From Pseudoalteromonas sp. EB27 (GTDB lineage: Bacteria > Pseudomonadota > Gammaproteobacteria > Enterobacterales > Alteromonadaceae): a stretch of 64,000 bases of DNA. The stretch spans positions 146,575-210,574 of the forward strand of contig NZ_MTQD01000010.1 of assembly GCF_001974875.1 (NCBI RefSeq), given 5' to 3'. The position numbers and the translations under genes were made by a program. Below the pieces are notes generated by a model. It was given only the letters and a program-made list of their open reading frames with translations. It had not been told where the DNA came from and did no database searches. Shown here piece by piece: positions 26,770 to 35,983 of this stretch. Within the stretch, counting starts at the first letter, position 1, and each line of letters begins with the position of its first letter.

Positions 26770-28005
26770 TTAACTAACTACTTTATTACGACCAGATTCT
26801 TTAGCATCGTAAAGTTTTAAATCGGCCTGTTTTAATAGTTCATCAATTTGATAAACAGGCCCGTTTGAGAAGCCAATAGAGATAGTAAATTTAATTTTAG
26901 CTTTACTAAATTCTTGGCTATTCATTTCTATAAAATACCTAAAACCTTCAAGCCTTTTTAGTGCTTCTTGTTTATCAGTGTCGGCAAAGTACACTGCGAA
27001 TTCTTCACCACCTAAACGCGCTACTAAATACTTTTTAAAATATTTACTAAAGCAAATAGAAAGCCCTTTTAATACTTCGTCGCCTACATCATGTCCGTGT
27101 GTGTCATTAATCACTTTAAAATGATCAATATCAAGCATTGCTAAGGATCCTGAACCTTGCTTACTTTTAATCTTTTTAAGTGACTTATTGGTTTCTTCAA
27201 AAAAGTAACGGCGATTAGGTAAATTAGTTAAATAATCAGTGTTAGCTTGCCGTTTTATTGTGGCCATGAGCTCTAACATATCGACGTTTTGGCTTAGACG
27301 ACAATAAAACTCTTCATTATAAAAAGGTTTACGAAGGTAGTCGTTTGCACCATTTTTTAAAAACAACGTTGATAAATCAGACGAGTCTGCGGCAGAAACA
27401 CCAATAATCACTTTTTCATCGTTGTCATATAAACGACGAATTTCAGTGCATAGTTCATCACCATTCATGTTTGGCATTTCGTTATCAGTAATAATTACAG
27501 ATATATCAGGTGAGGCTTCAAGCGCGGCTAGTGCTTCTATACCGTCTTCGGCTTGTAGAATTTGATATTTATGACGTGCAAGCAAGCTGCAAATGTAAGT
27601 ACGTGTAGATGCAGAATCATCAACAACAAGCACTTTTACATTTTCGTTGCGAGTTAATCTAAGTAATTGTCTTTCGAGGTATTGATACGCTTGTTTGTTT
27701 TCTTTAATGATGTAATCAATGATTGGATATTTTTCGACTGTATCGCGGGTTTGTTTATCAATATTACCCGTCATTACAATAGTTGGAATGTCAGCCTTAA
27801 CAGTACACGGTACTGCTTCACCAGATGGGGCATCAGGTAATATAAAGTCGACTACAGCACAAAAGTAGCTATTTTTACTTATAAGCTCTTTTGTTTGTGC
27901 TAATGACTCAGCTATATCAACTTCATAACCTGCTTTAAGCGCGATGTGCTTTTGCACTCGCGCCATTGCAGGTGTATCTTCAACTATTAGTATTTTTCGC
28001 GTCAC
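26770..28005 (-). CDS. Diguanylate cyclase with two receiver domains (REC-REC-GGDEF)
   Basis: This 411-residue cytoplasmic protein has two response-regulator receivers (about 1-118 and 124-240) and a GGDEF domain (about 255-411). Both receivers keep their phospho-aspartate regions (VVDFILPD and ITDNEMPNMNG), the T/S residue and the lysine (IIKEN, LRKPF). The active site is GGEEF. The product-inhibition I-site RXXD is absent (FKKY at that place), so feedback control by c-di-GMP may be lost. No partner histidine kinase lies nearby. The role is conversion of a phosphorelay signal into c-di-GMP. Confidence 0.92.
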   Translation of the reverse strand: MTRKILIVEDTPAMARVQKHIALKAGYEVDIAESLAQTKELISKNSYFCAVVDFILPDAPSGEAVPCTVKADIPTIVMTGNIDKQTRDTVEKYPIIDYIIKENKQAYQYLERQLLRLTRNENVKVLVVDDSASTRTYICSLLARHKYQILQAEDGIEALAALEASPDISVIITDNEMPNMNGDELCTEIRRLYDNDEKVIIGVSAADSSDLSTLFLKNGANDYLRKPFYNEEFYCRLSQNVDMLELMATIKRQANTDYLTNLPNRRYFFEETNKSLKKIKSKQGSGSLAMLDIDHFKVINDTHGHDVGDEVLKGLSICFSKYFKKYLVARLGGEEFAVYFADTDKQEALKRLEGFRYFIEMNSQEFSKAKIKFTISIGFSNGPVYQIDELLKQADLKLYDAKESGRNKVVS

Positions 28006-28090
28006 GTAACACCTTGTTTATATTTTGCAAAAATATTTGCTTATACAAGTTGTAACTGTTAAAACGCAAAAAAGCAAATAACTTAAGTAC

Positions 28091-28465
28091 TTACAGGTTA
28101 TCCGCTTCTGAATAATACTCTTGGCTAATTGGTGCTGGCCCTGACATTTTTGAACGGCCAAATAAAGTATGAAATTTAGTTTTACAGGTCGTTAGCTTTA
28201 AGTATTTTACCCAAGCTCGTTCGATTGGGTTAGTAGGTTCTTGTGAGCCAGTGACTACTGCTACAAACTGTTCTTGATGTTCGTTTTGCGGCTCAATTGT
28301 TTTGCTATATAAGCCTCTTAAAACAACACCGTGTTGTTCTAATATACTGGCTTCTAATAAGGTGAAGTTTCCGCTGCGGCTAAAGCCACGTGGAAAATTC
28401 TGATCATCATAAAATTGACGTTGGCTAACAAATGCTTGGCGTAGTAATGAAATGTTATTGCTCAT
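28091..28465 (-). CDS. maoP: Macrodomain Ori organisation protein MaoP (DUF413)
   Basis: The 124-residue protein matches E. coli MaoP/YifE in the stretches YDDQNFPRGFSRSGNFT, LLEASILEQHG, ERAWVKYLKL and KFHTLFG. In E. coli MaoP with the maoS site organises the Ori macrodomain of the chromosome. It is divergent from hdfR, exactly as in E. coli. The upstream leader carries TGAGGATAAA just before the ATG, a string repeated in inverted form before hdfR. Confidence 0.88.
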   Translation of the reverse strand: MSNNISLLRQAFVSQRQFYDDQNFPRGFSRSGNFTLLEASILEQHGVVLRGLYSKTIEPQNEHQEQFVAVVTGSQEPTNPIERAWVKYLKLTTCKTKFHTLFGRSKMSGPAPISQEYYSEADNL

Positions 28466-28556
28466 AGCTTTATCCTCATACCCTATTAATTAGCTGGAGT
28501 ATGATGCAAGTTTGGCAATTTATTAAACAAATTATTTTTATCGTGAGGATAAAAAA
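28466..28556. promoter_or_regulatory. maoP/hdfR divergent control region
   Basis: This 91 bp spacer has an exact 10 bp inverted repeat: TTTATCCTCA at 28469-28478 and TGAGGATAAA at 28544-28553. Each arm also contains the ribosome site of the gene it precedes. In E. coli the corresponding spacer carries maoS, so this is the place to look for its counterpart. Confidence 0.55.
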
Positions 28557-29429
28557 TTGGATATCGATTTATTAAAAACATTCGTTGAAGTAGTGCGTAC
28601 GCGTCACTTTGGTAAAGCGGCCGAAAACCTTTATATTACGCAGTCTGCAGTGAGCTTTAGAATTCGCCAATTAGAGCAGGGGCTTGGTGTTAATTTATTT
28701 ATTCGCCAGCGTAATAATATTCAACTTACCGCACCAGGCGAGCGCTTATTACCGCACGCGCAAATGATTATTACAGGTATGCAGCGCGCCAAAGTAGATG
28801 TTGCGCTTGCCGATAATATGCATAAGCAAATTAGCTTAGCAGGAACGCCTAATATTTGGGATGCTTTTTTACAGTTTGGTATAACAAATATTGTATCGGC
28901 GATGCCGGGCGTGTCGTTGGTTGCAGAAGTTAAAGCACAACAAGAAAGCACTCGACTATTATTAGAGCGCACGCTTGATTTGGCAATATTGTTTGATCCA
29001 CCAAAAGTAGACGAGTTAGTAGTAGAGCGAATTTGTGAGTTGCCAATCATTCCTGTAAGCGGATATGACACAGCAACGAACGAAAACTTTTTTGATAATC
29101 AATATGTGTATGTTGATTGGGGAACTACTTTTTCTCTTTGGCATGCGCGTCAGTTTACCGGTAAAACGCCACCTTACTTTAGAACTAGCACAGGACGTAT
29201 TGCACTTGATTTAATACTGCAATGTGGTGGTAGTGCATTTATACCTCAAGTATTGGTTGAAGGGCATTTAGAAAAAGGTGAGTTGTTTCATGTTAAAGGG
29301 GTAGAAAACACCTCAAGAGACGTATTTATCGCATACCACAGAGACAACGAGCAAAAAGAGCTAATAGAAACCTTAGTTAATTTACTTTCGCAAATGACGC
29401 CAAGCTTGTCTTTAAAGCAAAGTAAGTAA
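28557..29429 (+). CDS. hdfR: LysR-family regulator HdfR
   Basis: HdfR is a LysR-type transcription factor; in E. coli it represses the flagellar master operon flhDC. The 290-residue protein opens with the winged helix MDIDLLKTFVEVVRTRHFG and TQSAVSFRIRQLEQ, which match the E. coli protein closely. The effector domain (about 90-290) is more diverged. The start is TTG at 28557, supported by GAGGAT 8 bases upstream. Divergent placement with maoP supports the assignment. The target genes in this organism are unknown. Confidence 0.88.
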   Translation: MDIDLLKTFVEVVRTRHFGKAAENLYITQSAVSFRIRQLEQGLGVNLFIRQRNNIQLTAPGERLLPHAQMIITGMQRAKVDVALADNMHKQISLAGTPNIWDAFLQFGITNIVSAMPGVSLVAEVKAQQESTRLLLERTLDLAILFDPPKVDELVVERICELPIIPVSGYDTATNENFFDNQYVYVDWGTTFSLWHARQFTGKTPPYFRTSTGRIALDLILQCGGSAFIPQVLVEGHLEKGELFHVKGVENTSRDVFIAYHRDNEQKELIETLVNLLSQMTPSLSLKQSK

Positions 29430-29595
29430 GAGAGACCATTTATTAAACTTTCATGTTATTTTGATTTCAAATTTAATGCATTTTTATTAATAAAAAAAGA
29501 CATTAATATTTCCATTGTAATATTACTGTCATTTAGCGATGACAAAATGCAGCAGTTTTAAAAATTAGTCTTTTGTGATTATCCAAGGAAATAAC

Positions 29596-30528
29596 ATGAA
29601 ATTTGTAAAATCGAGCTTATGCTTAGCACTATTAAGTGGTTTATCTTTTAATGCACTTGCCGACGTAGACATTTACGGTAAAGCGAATGTAACAGTGCAA
29701 TCATCAGATGATGGCGAAGGGTCTTTTACTGAAATAAAAAGTAATGCATCTCGTCTTGGTGTTAAAGGTTCTGAAAAAATAAATGATAGTTTAGAAGCGG
29801 TATATAAGTTTGAGTTTCAAGTTGATGTGTCTGATGCTGATTCAAAAGGCGATAACGACGATAACATTTCTGCGCGTAACCAATACGTTGGTTTAAAAGG
29901 TGCGTTTGGCCAAGTGGTTATTGGTCGTAACGATACTGCGCTTAAGCAATCTCAAGGCAAGTTGGATTTATTTAACGACCTTGAAGGCGACATTAAAAAT
30001 GTATTTAAAGGTGAAAACCGCTTAGGAAATACAGTTAGTTATTCATCAAACTCATACGAAGGCTTTAAAGTACTTGCTACTTTTGTAGCTGAAGATGATG
30101 TAGACGCTGATAACGGTTATTCAATGGCGGTGACATACGGTGACGTTGCACTTAAAAAGAGCGCGGTATACGCCTCTATTGCAGCCGATAGCGAAGTAAA
30201 TGGCTACGATGTAGTGCGTGCATCAATCCAAGGTAAAGTTGAAAACTTTAAACTGGGCGCAATGTACCAAACACAAGAAGCAGTAGATGGCAGCGCAGAG
30301 GCGGATGGTTACTTGCTAAATGCTGCTTACAGCATGGGTAACAACACATTTAAAGTGCAATACCAAGATATGGACTTTGACGACAGCGACGATAAGTCAG
30401 CAATTTCAGTTGGTCTTGATCACAAATTAAATAAAAACATTAAAGTATTTGGTTTTTACTCAAGCTTTGATATGGACAACAACGTTGACCAAGACTACGT
30501 AGGCTTAGGTATTGAATACAAGTTTTAA
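29596..30528 (+). CDS. Gram-negative general porin
   Basis: This is a 310-residue outer-membrane trimeric porin of the OmpC/PhoE-type family. The signal peptide ends at FNALA before DVDIYGKANV. Typical features are GSEKINDSLEAVYKFEFQ, RNQYVGLKGAFGQVVIGRND and a final GLGIEYKF ending in phenylalanine. The ATG at 29596 is preferred over an upstream GTG because AAGGAAAT sits just before it and it gives a normal signal peptide. A 270 bp repeat begins 2 bp after the stop and separates the gene from its terminator. Confidence 0.93.
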   Translation: MKFVKSSLCLALLSGLSFNALADVDIYGKANVTVQSSDDGEGSFTEIKSNASRLGVKGSEKINDSLEAVYKFEFQVDVSDADSKGDNDDNISARNQYVGLKGAFGQVVIGRNDTALKQSQGKLDLFNDLEGDIKNVFKGENRLGNTVSYSSNSYEGFKVLATFVAEDDVDADNGYSMAVTYGDVALKKSAVYASIAADSEVNGYDVVRASIQGKVENFKLGAMYQTQEAVDGSAEADGYLLNAAYSMGNNTFKVQYQDMDFDDSDDKSAISVGLDHKLNKNIKVFGFYSSFDMDNNVDQDYVGLGIEYKF

Positions 30529-30530
30529 CG

Positions 30531-30800
30531 GCAGGGCGTGTTTATCTTTGGTGGTTGAATTTGCAGCAGTGTGTTTGGTTTTTAGGCAAGGCAGAGTCTG
30601 TGAAATGTGGTTATTCCCCATAAATAGGCGATAACGTAGCATAAATACCAAACATGCGCTGCCCTCAGGGTTCTTTCTAGGGACGATTTACTCTTTGTTG
30701 CTCGGTTTTTACTTAGCCCACTAGGTTACAAACCTCGCGCCGCGATTTAATCGCCCCTAGATTGAACAAATTTAAATCCACAAAGGTCAATACGCCCTAG
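30531..30800 (-). repeat. 270 bp miniature inverted-repeat element, copy 2
   Basis: This is the reverse-orientation counterpart of the element at 24946. Shared blocks include GTTATTCCCCATAAAT, TTGTTGCTCGGTTTTTACTT, CACTAGGTTACAAACCTCGC and GCCGCGATTTAATCG. The ends here are less perfect (AGGGCGTGTTTATCTTTG against CAAAGGTCAATACGCCCT). It lies between the porin stop and the porin terminator. Confidence 0.86.
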
Positions 30801-30818
30801 TTAAAACACTCCCTTTTT

Positions 30819-30848
30819 AACCGCGCTCTTTTGAGTGCGGTTTTTTTT
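30819..30848 (+). terminator. Rho-independent terminator, probably of the porin gene
   Basis: An ACCGCGCTC/GAGTGCGGT stem with one mismatch and a TTTT loop is followed by eight T. It is 290 bp from the porin stop because of the inserted element. Confidence 0.85.
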
Positions 30849-30864
30849 GCTTTAAATTATTTAC

Positions 30865-30956
30865 TTAGCCGCCCATAATAGAGCTTCATTTGGAATGAGG
30901 TGCGAGTCCTCGACTGTTCCCGCAACTGTAAGCAGCTGAGCTGTAAGTCAGATACA
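30865..30956 (+). promoter_or_regulatory. Cobalamin riboswitch aptamer (compact form)
   Basis: The B12-box core is clear: GAGGTGCGAGTCCTC (hairpin), then CTGTTCCCGCAACTGTAAG, the short hairpin CAGCTGAGCTG and AAGTCAGATAC. GGAA before the box pairs with TTCC after it. The peripheral P8-P12 domain of the large class is missing, so it resembles the compact adenosylcobalamin-variant class found in marine bacteria. It lies upstream of B12 uptake genes, as expected. The expression platform is not obvious, because a 161 bp repeat starts 10 bases after the aptamer. Confidence 0.85.
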
Positions 30957-30965
30957 AATGGTATA

Positions 30966-31126
30966 ATACCAATTTTATTAAAAACATGATCTTTCTAGCG
31001 AATTAAATAACTTACTAACTTTGTTAAAAATTATTCATATATAACAACTATATGCCATAATTTCGCCTTGTTATTAAACTATTTATTTGTCGCTGTAATA
31101 GCTTAATAATTTAATGCAATTGGTAT
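30966..31126 (-). repeat. 161 bp ATACCAAT-ended element
   Basis: The ends are ATACCAATT and its reverse complement. On the minus strand the core (ATAGTTGTTATATATGAATA, then ATTTTTAAC) parallels the element at 61894-62055. There is no coding capacity. It lies between the riboswitch aptamer and the B12 operon. Confidence 0.75.
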
Positions 31127-31223
31127 GAATTCTTTTAACGAGCGGGCTTACTCATTTTTTCTTGTAGTGCATTAGTATTTTTATCGCATTTTTAGTGAGT
31201 TTAACCTAGCCTAGGACTGACTA
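31127..31223 (+). promoter_or_regulatory. Leader between repeat and B12 operon
   Basis: This 97 bp stretch is T-rich. AGGA at 31213-31216 is a ribosome site for the TTG start at 31224. I see no convincing terminator or sequestering hairpin in it. Confidence 0.4.
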
Positions 31224-32036
31224 TTGCACACTCAAACACCATTAAATACACCATTACTAAACGTTAAAAACGTATCGTGGGATATTGGCAATAAAACGAT
31301 TCTCAAAAAAATAAACCTTAAAATAACCACAGGTAAATTTGTTGGTTTAATTGGACCTAATGGCGCAGGTAAATCGAGCTTATTGCGTTGTTTATATCGT
31401 TTTAATAAACCGAGTGGTGGCGTTGTAGAGTTCAACAACACCGACATTTGGCAACTAAAAAGCGATGAGTACGCAAAAAAAGTAGCGGTTGTTTTGCAAG
31501 AAACCCCGTCGCAATTTAACTTAAGCGTATTTGATGTTATTGCACTTGGGCTAACGCCTCATAAATCGCTATTTAGCTCAGTAACTAACATTGATAAACA
31601 AAAAATTACCCAAGCTATCAACACTGTAGGGTTGGCAGATCATAGCGATCAAAGCTTTGAGTCACTTTCGGGTGGTGAAAAGCAACGTGCCTTGATAGCC
31701 CGCGCCATAGTTCAGCAACCTCAGTTGTTAATAATGGACGAACCAACTAGCCATTTAGATGTTAAATACCAAATACAGGTAATGGAGCTTGCTAAATCGT
31801 TGGGTGTAACGGTGTTTGCATCGTTTCACGATTTAAACTTAGCTTCTGCAATGTGCGATGAACTAGTGGTTATTAAAAATGGTGAAATTACACATACAGG
31901 CACGCCAAGTGAGGTATTAACCGAAAACATGCTAGGCGACGTTTTTGGTGTCTGCGCTCAAGTAAATAACCACCCGCAAATATCGGAGTCGGGAAATAGC
32001 ATCCCTCATATCACTTACTTTTATGGTTACGAATAA
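31224..32036 (+). CDS. btuD: Vitamin B12/iron-siderophore-type ABC transporter ATP-binding protein (BtuD-like)
   Basis: This 270-residue ATPase powers substrate import through the FecCD-type permease encoded next. It has Walker A GPNGAGKSS, Q-loop VVLQETPSQ, signature LSGGEKQRA, Walker B LLIMDEPTSHLD and the switch His in ASFHDLN. The start is TTG at 31224 with AGGA 7 bases upstream. The upstream riboswitch and the cob/btu genes downstream point to cobalamin or cobinamide as substrate; sequence alone cannot exclude haem or siderophores. It overlaps the permease gene. Confidence 0.88.
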   Translation: MHTQTPLNTPLLNVKNVSWDIGNKTILKKINLKITTGKFVGLIGPNGAGKSSLLRCLYRFNKPSGGVVEFNNTDIWQLKSDEYAKKVAVVLQETPSQFNLSVFDVIALGLTPHKSLFSSVTNIDKQKITQAINTVGLADHSDQSFESLSGGEKQRALIARAIVQQPQLLIMDEPTSHLDVKYQIQVMELAKSLGVTVFASFHDLNLASAMCDELVVIKNGEITHTGTPSEVLTENMLGDVFGVCAQVNNHPQISESGNSIPHITYFYGYE

Positions 32037-33042
32037 TATGAGCGCAGTTAATACTCGCCAATCACTTGCGCTATTTATCAGTGCTGCAGCTGCTTTATTT
32101 AGCTTATTTGCAGCACTTAGTTTTGGCGCAGCAGAGACCTCACTTCAAGATGTATTTAATAGCTTTTTACTCTCAAATGATGCGTCTTTTAATTCGCGTA
32201 TTATTTTTGAACTAAGAATGCCACGAACATTACTCGCCTTTTTAGCAGGCTCTGGCTTAGCAATTGCGGGGCTTATTTTACAAATGGTAACGCGTAACCC
32301 TTTAGCCGATCCTTACTTATTTGGTATATCGTCGGGTGCCTCATTTGGGGTGGTGTTACTTATGGCATTAGCAGGTATTAGCGCAGGTTTTATGTTGTCG
32401 GCAGCAGCACTGCTGGGCAGCTTACTCGCCATGAGTTTATTAATACTTATTGCAGATAGGCAGCAAAGTGCACAGGTAGAATCAATGTTATTAGCTGGTG
32501 TTGCTCTGTCGTTTTTATTTAGTGCATTTACCAGCTTGTTGCTTTATTGGAGCGACCCTCAGGCGGTAGCCGCTATTTTATTTTGGACACTGGGCAGCTT
32601 TTCGCGTGCGCAGTGGGCTACGCTTAGTTTGCCTTTATTGGTAATTACATTGTGTACGTTTGTAATGCTGAGCTTTAGAAGGCAGCTAAATGCTATGTTA
32701 CTGGGCGATGAAAGCGCAATTACATTAGGTGTGAGGGTTCAGCGCTTTAGAATACTTATGCTGGTTTTAAGCTCATTAATTACCGCTGTGCTGGTGGCTA
32801 TGTGTGGTGGTATTGGGTTTGTAGGATTAATGGTACCGCATATTGTGCGCTTTTTTATATCCCAAGGCACCATCGCTGGCTTACTGGTAACCAGCTTGGT
32901 GGGCGGTACATTTATGGTGTGGGTTGATGTACTTTCGCGCTCATTGCTGAAAAACCAAGAACTGCCCGTAGGTGTTATTACTGCAGCTATTGGTAGCGTG
33001 TTCTTTTTGAGTTTATTGTTTTTTAGAAAGCGAAGGGTGTAA
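32023..33042 (+). CDS. btuC: FecCD-family ABC permease for cobalamin (BtuC-like)
   Basis: This inner-membrane permease has up to 339 residues and about ten helices. FecCD-family blocks are visible: [54 protein letters not shown]-type loop ([16 protein letters not shown]) and [15 protein letters not shown]. The first ATG overlaps the ATPase gene by 14 bases; a second in-frame ATG at 32038 just after that stop is equally possible. It works with the ATPase upstream and BtuF downstream. Confidence 0.88.
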   Translation: MVTNNMSAVNTRQSLALFISAAAALFSLFAALSFGAAETSLQDVFNSFLLSNDASFNSRIIFELRMPRTLLAFLAGSGLAIAGLILQMVTRNPLADPYLFGISSGASFGVVLLMALAGISAGFMLSAAALLGSLLAMSLLILIADRQQSAQVESMLLAGVALSFLFSAFTSLLLYWSDPQAVAAILFWTLGSFSRAQWATLSLPLLVITLCTFVMLSFRRQLNAMLLGDESAITLGVRVQRFRILMLVLSSLITAVLVAMCGGIGFVGLMVPHIVRFFISQGTIAGLLVTSLVGGTFMVWVDVLSRSLLKNQELPVGVITAAIGSVFFLSLLFFRKRRV

Positions 33043-33046
33043 TTCC

Positions 33047-34531
33047 ATGAAAACCTTAATGGTGCAAGGCACTACATCAGATGCTGGTAAAAGCACTTTA
33101 GTTGCTGCCCTTTGCAGGGTGTTTGCTAAGCGTGGGGTAAAGGTTGCGCCTTTTAAACCACAAAATATGGCACTTAATAGCGCAGTAACAAAAGATGGCG
33201 GCGAAATTGGTCGTGCGCAAGCTTTGCAAGCAATAGCAGCTAAAGTAGAGCCAGAAATAGACTTTAACCCTATATTACTTAAACCTAATAGCGATACTGG
33301 CGCACAAGTGATTATTCACGGAAGAGCCATTAGTAATATGGAAGCGGGCAAATATCACGACTATAAAAAAGTGGCGATGGATGCAGTAATTACCTCACAT
33401 AACCGCTTAGTTAAACGCTTTGATTTACTCCTCATTGAAGGGGCAGGTAGCCCTGCTGAAATAAACCTGCGTGAAAACGATATTGCCAATATGGGTTACG
33501 CCGAAGAGGTAGATTGCCCAGTAATTATAATTGCTGATATTGATAAAGGTGGTGTGTTTGCAGATTTGGTAGGTACATTAGCGCTACTAAGCGAGTCAGA
33601 ACAGGCGCGCTTAAAAGGCTTTGTTATAAACCGCTTTAGAGGCGATATAGGTTTGCTGCAAGGCGGGCTTGATTGGCTTGAAGAATACACAAACAAACCC
33701 GTACTTGGCGTATTACCTTATTTACACGACCTTGCGCTTGATGCTGAAGACGCCGTCGCAATTGATAATAACGTAACAAACGCCTCAATTAATATTGCAG
33801 TGCTGCTTGTTCCCCACATTAGTAACCACACCGATTTTGATGCACTGCGTTTGCACCCAAACATTAATATATATTACGTGCGCCATACGCAAACGATCCC
33901 AGAAGTTGATCTGATAATTCTCCCAGGCAGTAAAAACGTGCTGGGCGATTTAACCTTTTTGAAAAATGAAGGTTGGGACACTCAAATTAAACGCCACTTA
34001 CGCTATGGTGGTAAAGTACTTGGCATTTGTGGCGGCATGCAAATGCTGGGCAATACGCTCAATGATCCAGATGGTATTGAGTCATCATTAAAGCAAGTAA
34101 ATGGGCTTGCTCTGTGCGATTTTGAAACCACGCTAATAACACAAAAAGTATTAACTAAAATAACCGCTACACTGCTTTTAAATAACCAATCAACACCCTG
34201 TAGTGGTTACGAAATACATGCAGGGATTAGCCAAGGTGCAGCGCTTAATAAGCCATTTTTAACCTTTGATGAAAGCCACCCACATGGCTTTACGTTTGAT
34301 GGCTTTATTAGCGATGATAACGCCATTGCGGGCACTTATTTACATGGCTTATTTGATGAAGCCGATGCTACATCGCAAATTTTAAAATGGGTAAAACCAA
34401 GCGCCTCAATTAACCCAATTAGTATTGCCGCTCACCGCGAGCAGCAGTTAGAACGATTAGCAACCATGTGCGAAACGCATTTAAACATACAGCAAATTAT
34501 CTCGATTTATGAAGGGCACAATAATGACTGA
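33047..34531 (+). CDS. cobQ: Cobyric acid synthase
   Basis: CobQ/CbiP amidates four side chains of adenosylcobyrinic acid a,c-diamide using glutamine. The 494-residue protein has an N-terminal P-loop-like amidoligase domain ([28 protein letters not shown]) and a C-terminal class I glutamine amidotransferase domain. The nucleophile is in [11 protein letters not shown], and a histidine in the HGLFD region is part of the triad. It lies 4 bp after the permease. Few other corrin-ring synthesis genes are here, so salvage or remodelling of corrinoids is more likely than full synthesis from this locus alone. Confidence 0.93.
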   Translation: MKTLMVQGTTSDAGKSTLVAALCRVFAKRGVKVAPFKPQNMALNSAVTKDGGEIGRAQALQAIAAKVEPEIDFNPILLKPNSDTGAQVIIHGRAISNMEAGKYHDYKKVAMDAVITSHNRLVKRFDLLLIEGAGSPAEINLRENDIANMGYAEEVDCPVIIIADIDKGGVFADLVGTLALLSESEQARLKGFVINRFRGDIGLLQGGLDWLEEYTNKPVLGVLPYLHDLALDAEDAVAIDNNVTNASINIAVLLVPHISNHTDFDALRLHPNINIYYVRHTQTIPEVDLIILPGSKNVLGDLTFLKNEGWDTQIKRHLRYGGKVLGICGGMQMLGNTLNDPDGIESSLKQVNGLALCDFETTLITQKVLTKITATLLLNNQSTPCSGYEIHAGISQGAALNKPFLTFDESHPHGFTFDGFISDDNAIAGTYLHGLFDEADATSQILKWVKPSASINPISIAAHREQQLERLATMCETHLNIQQIISIYEGHNND

Positions 34532-35123
34532 ACAAAACAACGATAAGCATAAGCAGCGCCAACAAAAAGTAAAAGAACAAGTGGATGCACGTGTTGCGGC
34601 AGCGCAAGATGTAAAAGGTATTTTTCAGGTAATTACCGGTAACGGTAAAGGCAAATCAACCTCGGGCTTTGGCGTTGTAGCACGTTGCGTAGGGCATGGT
34701 AAAAAAGCAGCTGTTTGCCAATATATTAAAGGTACGTGGGAGTGTGGCGAGCGTAATTTATTACAAAGTGCAGGCGTTGAGTTTGTTGTAATGAACACCG
34801 GTTTTACCTGGGATACACAAAATAAAGAAGCCGATACTGCAGCCGCCCAAGCAACATGGCAAGAGTCAAAACGCATGCTTGCTGATAGCAGTATTGATTT
34901 AGTATTACTCGATGAGCTTACGTATATGGTGACATACGGCTATGTTGATTTAGATGAAGTAGTAACAGCGCTTAATAACCGCCCACCCATGCAGTCAGTT
35001 ATTATTACAGGGCGTGCAGCGCATCGTACTTTAACCGACCTTGCCGACACAGTAAGTGAAGTGCGTAATGTAAAACACGCATTCGACTCAGGCATAAAAG
35101 CGCTTGAAGGTTTTGATTACTAA
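34524..35123 (+). CDS. cobO: Cob(I)yrinic acid a,c-diamide adenosyltransferase (CobO/BtuR)
   Basis: This enzyme attaches the 5'-deoxyadenosyl group to cob(I)alamin or its precursors. With the ATG at 34524 it has 199 residues. This start is preferred because GAAGGG lies 7 bases upstream and the gene then overlaps the cobQ stop by 8 bases; an in-frame ATG at 34509 is less likely. The P-loop is [13 protein letters not shown], followed by [10 protein letters not shown] and LLDELTYMV. Also called btuR/cobA in enterobacteria. Confidence 0.93.
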   Translation: MTEQNNDKHKQRQQKVKEQVDARVAAAQDVKGIFQVITGNGKGKSTSGFGVVARCVGHGKKAAVCQYIKGTWECGERNLLQSAGVEFVVMNTGFTWDTQNKEADTAAAQATWQESKRMLADSSIDLVLLDELTYMVTYGYVDLDEVVTALNNRPPMQSVIITGRAAHRTLTDLADTVSEVRNVKHAFDSGIKALEGFDY

Positions 35124-35983
35124 TGTTTAAAGCGTTTTCTATTGGGGTGCTGCTTTTTTGTGTATCGGGCAGTGCACTTGCAGAGCTGGCTAATGATTCT
35201 AAAAAACTGCGAATAATCGCGCTTGCACCGCACATTGTCGAAAACCTATTTGCCATAGGGGCGGGCGATAATATTGTGGGCACAGTTGATTACGCCGACT
35301 ACCCAAGTGAAGCCCAAAGTATTGAGCGCATAGGGGGTTATTACGGTATCTCGCTTGAAAAAGTATTGGCGCTTAAACCCGACTTAGTTATTGCGTGGAA
35401 AAGCGGAAATCAAAGCGAAGATTTAGCCCAAATAGAGCGTTTAGGTATAAAAGTGTATTTGAGTAATCCCACCACAATCGCGGGTGTAGCCCACGAGTTA
35501 CTTACTTTTGGTGAATTTACAGGGAATATTGAGCAAAGCCAACAAGCGGCAAATGCATTTACACAAAAGCTAAACGCGATTGTTAAAAGCCAGCAAGATA
35601 AAAAAGATATTACCGGATTTTATCAGTTATGGGCTGAGCCCATGATGACAGTAAGTAAAAACACATGGATAAATCAGCTGATTGAAACATGCCATGTAAG
35701 TAATGTATTTGCCGATAGCGTTACAGATTATCCGCAAATTAGTATCGAAAATGTTATTGTTACTAAGCCGCAAGTTATTATTATCCCTGATGAAAAATCA
35801 AAAACACCACAGCCGGTTGTTAATTGGCAAAAGTGGCCAGAAGTACCAGCAGTTAAAAATGATCAATTTATTAGCGTAAATGCCGATTTATTACATCGTT
35901 TTACTCCGCGCATGCTAGATGGACTCGCGGATATGTGTGTTAAAATAGACGCATCACGTAAACAGATTAAGAGTACACAATGA
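35123..35983 (+). CDS. btuF: Periplasmic cobalamin-binding protein BtuF
   Basis: BtuF captures B12 in the periplasm and delivers it to the BtuCD transporter. The 286-residue protein has a signal peptide (cut near residue 20, [11 protein letters not shown]) and the two-lobed TroA/BtuF fold. Typical segments are [39 protein letters not shown] and the [14 protein letters not shown] end. Its ATG overlaps the cobO stop (TAATG), and its own stop overlaps ung by 4 bases. Confidence 0.9.
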   Translation: MFKAFSIGVLLFCVSGSALAELANDSKKLRIIALAPHIVENLFAIGAGDNIVGTVDYADYPSEAQSIERIGGYYGISLEKVLALKPDLVIAWKSGNQSEDLAQIERLGIKVYLSNPTTIAGVAHELLTFGEFTGNIEQSQQAANAFTQKLNAIVKSQQDKKDITGFYQLWAEPMMTVSKNTWINQLIETCHVSNVFADSVTDYPQISIENVIVTKPQVIIIPDEKSKTPQPVVNWQKWPEVPAVKNDQFISVNADLLHRFTPRMLDGLADMCVKIDASRKQIKSTQ

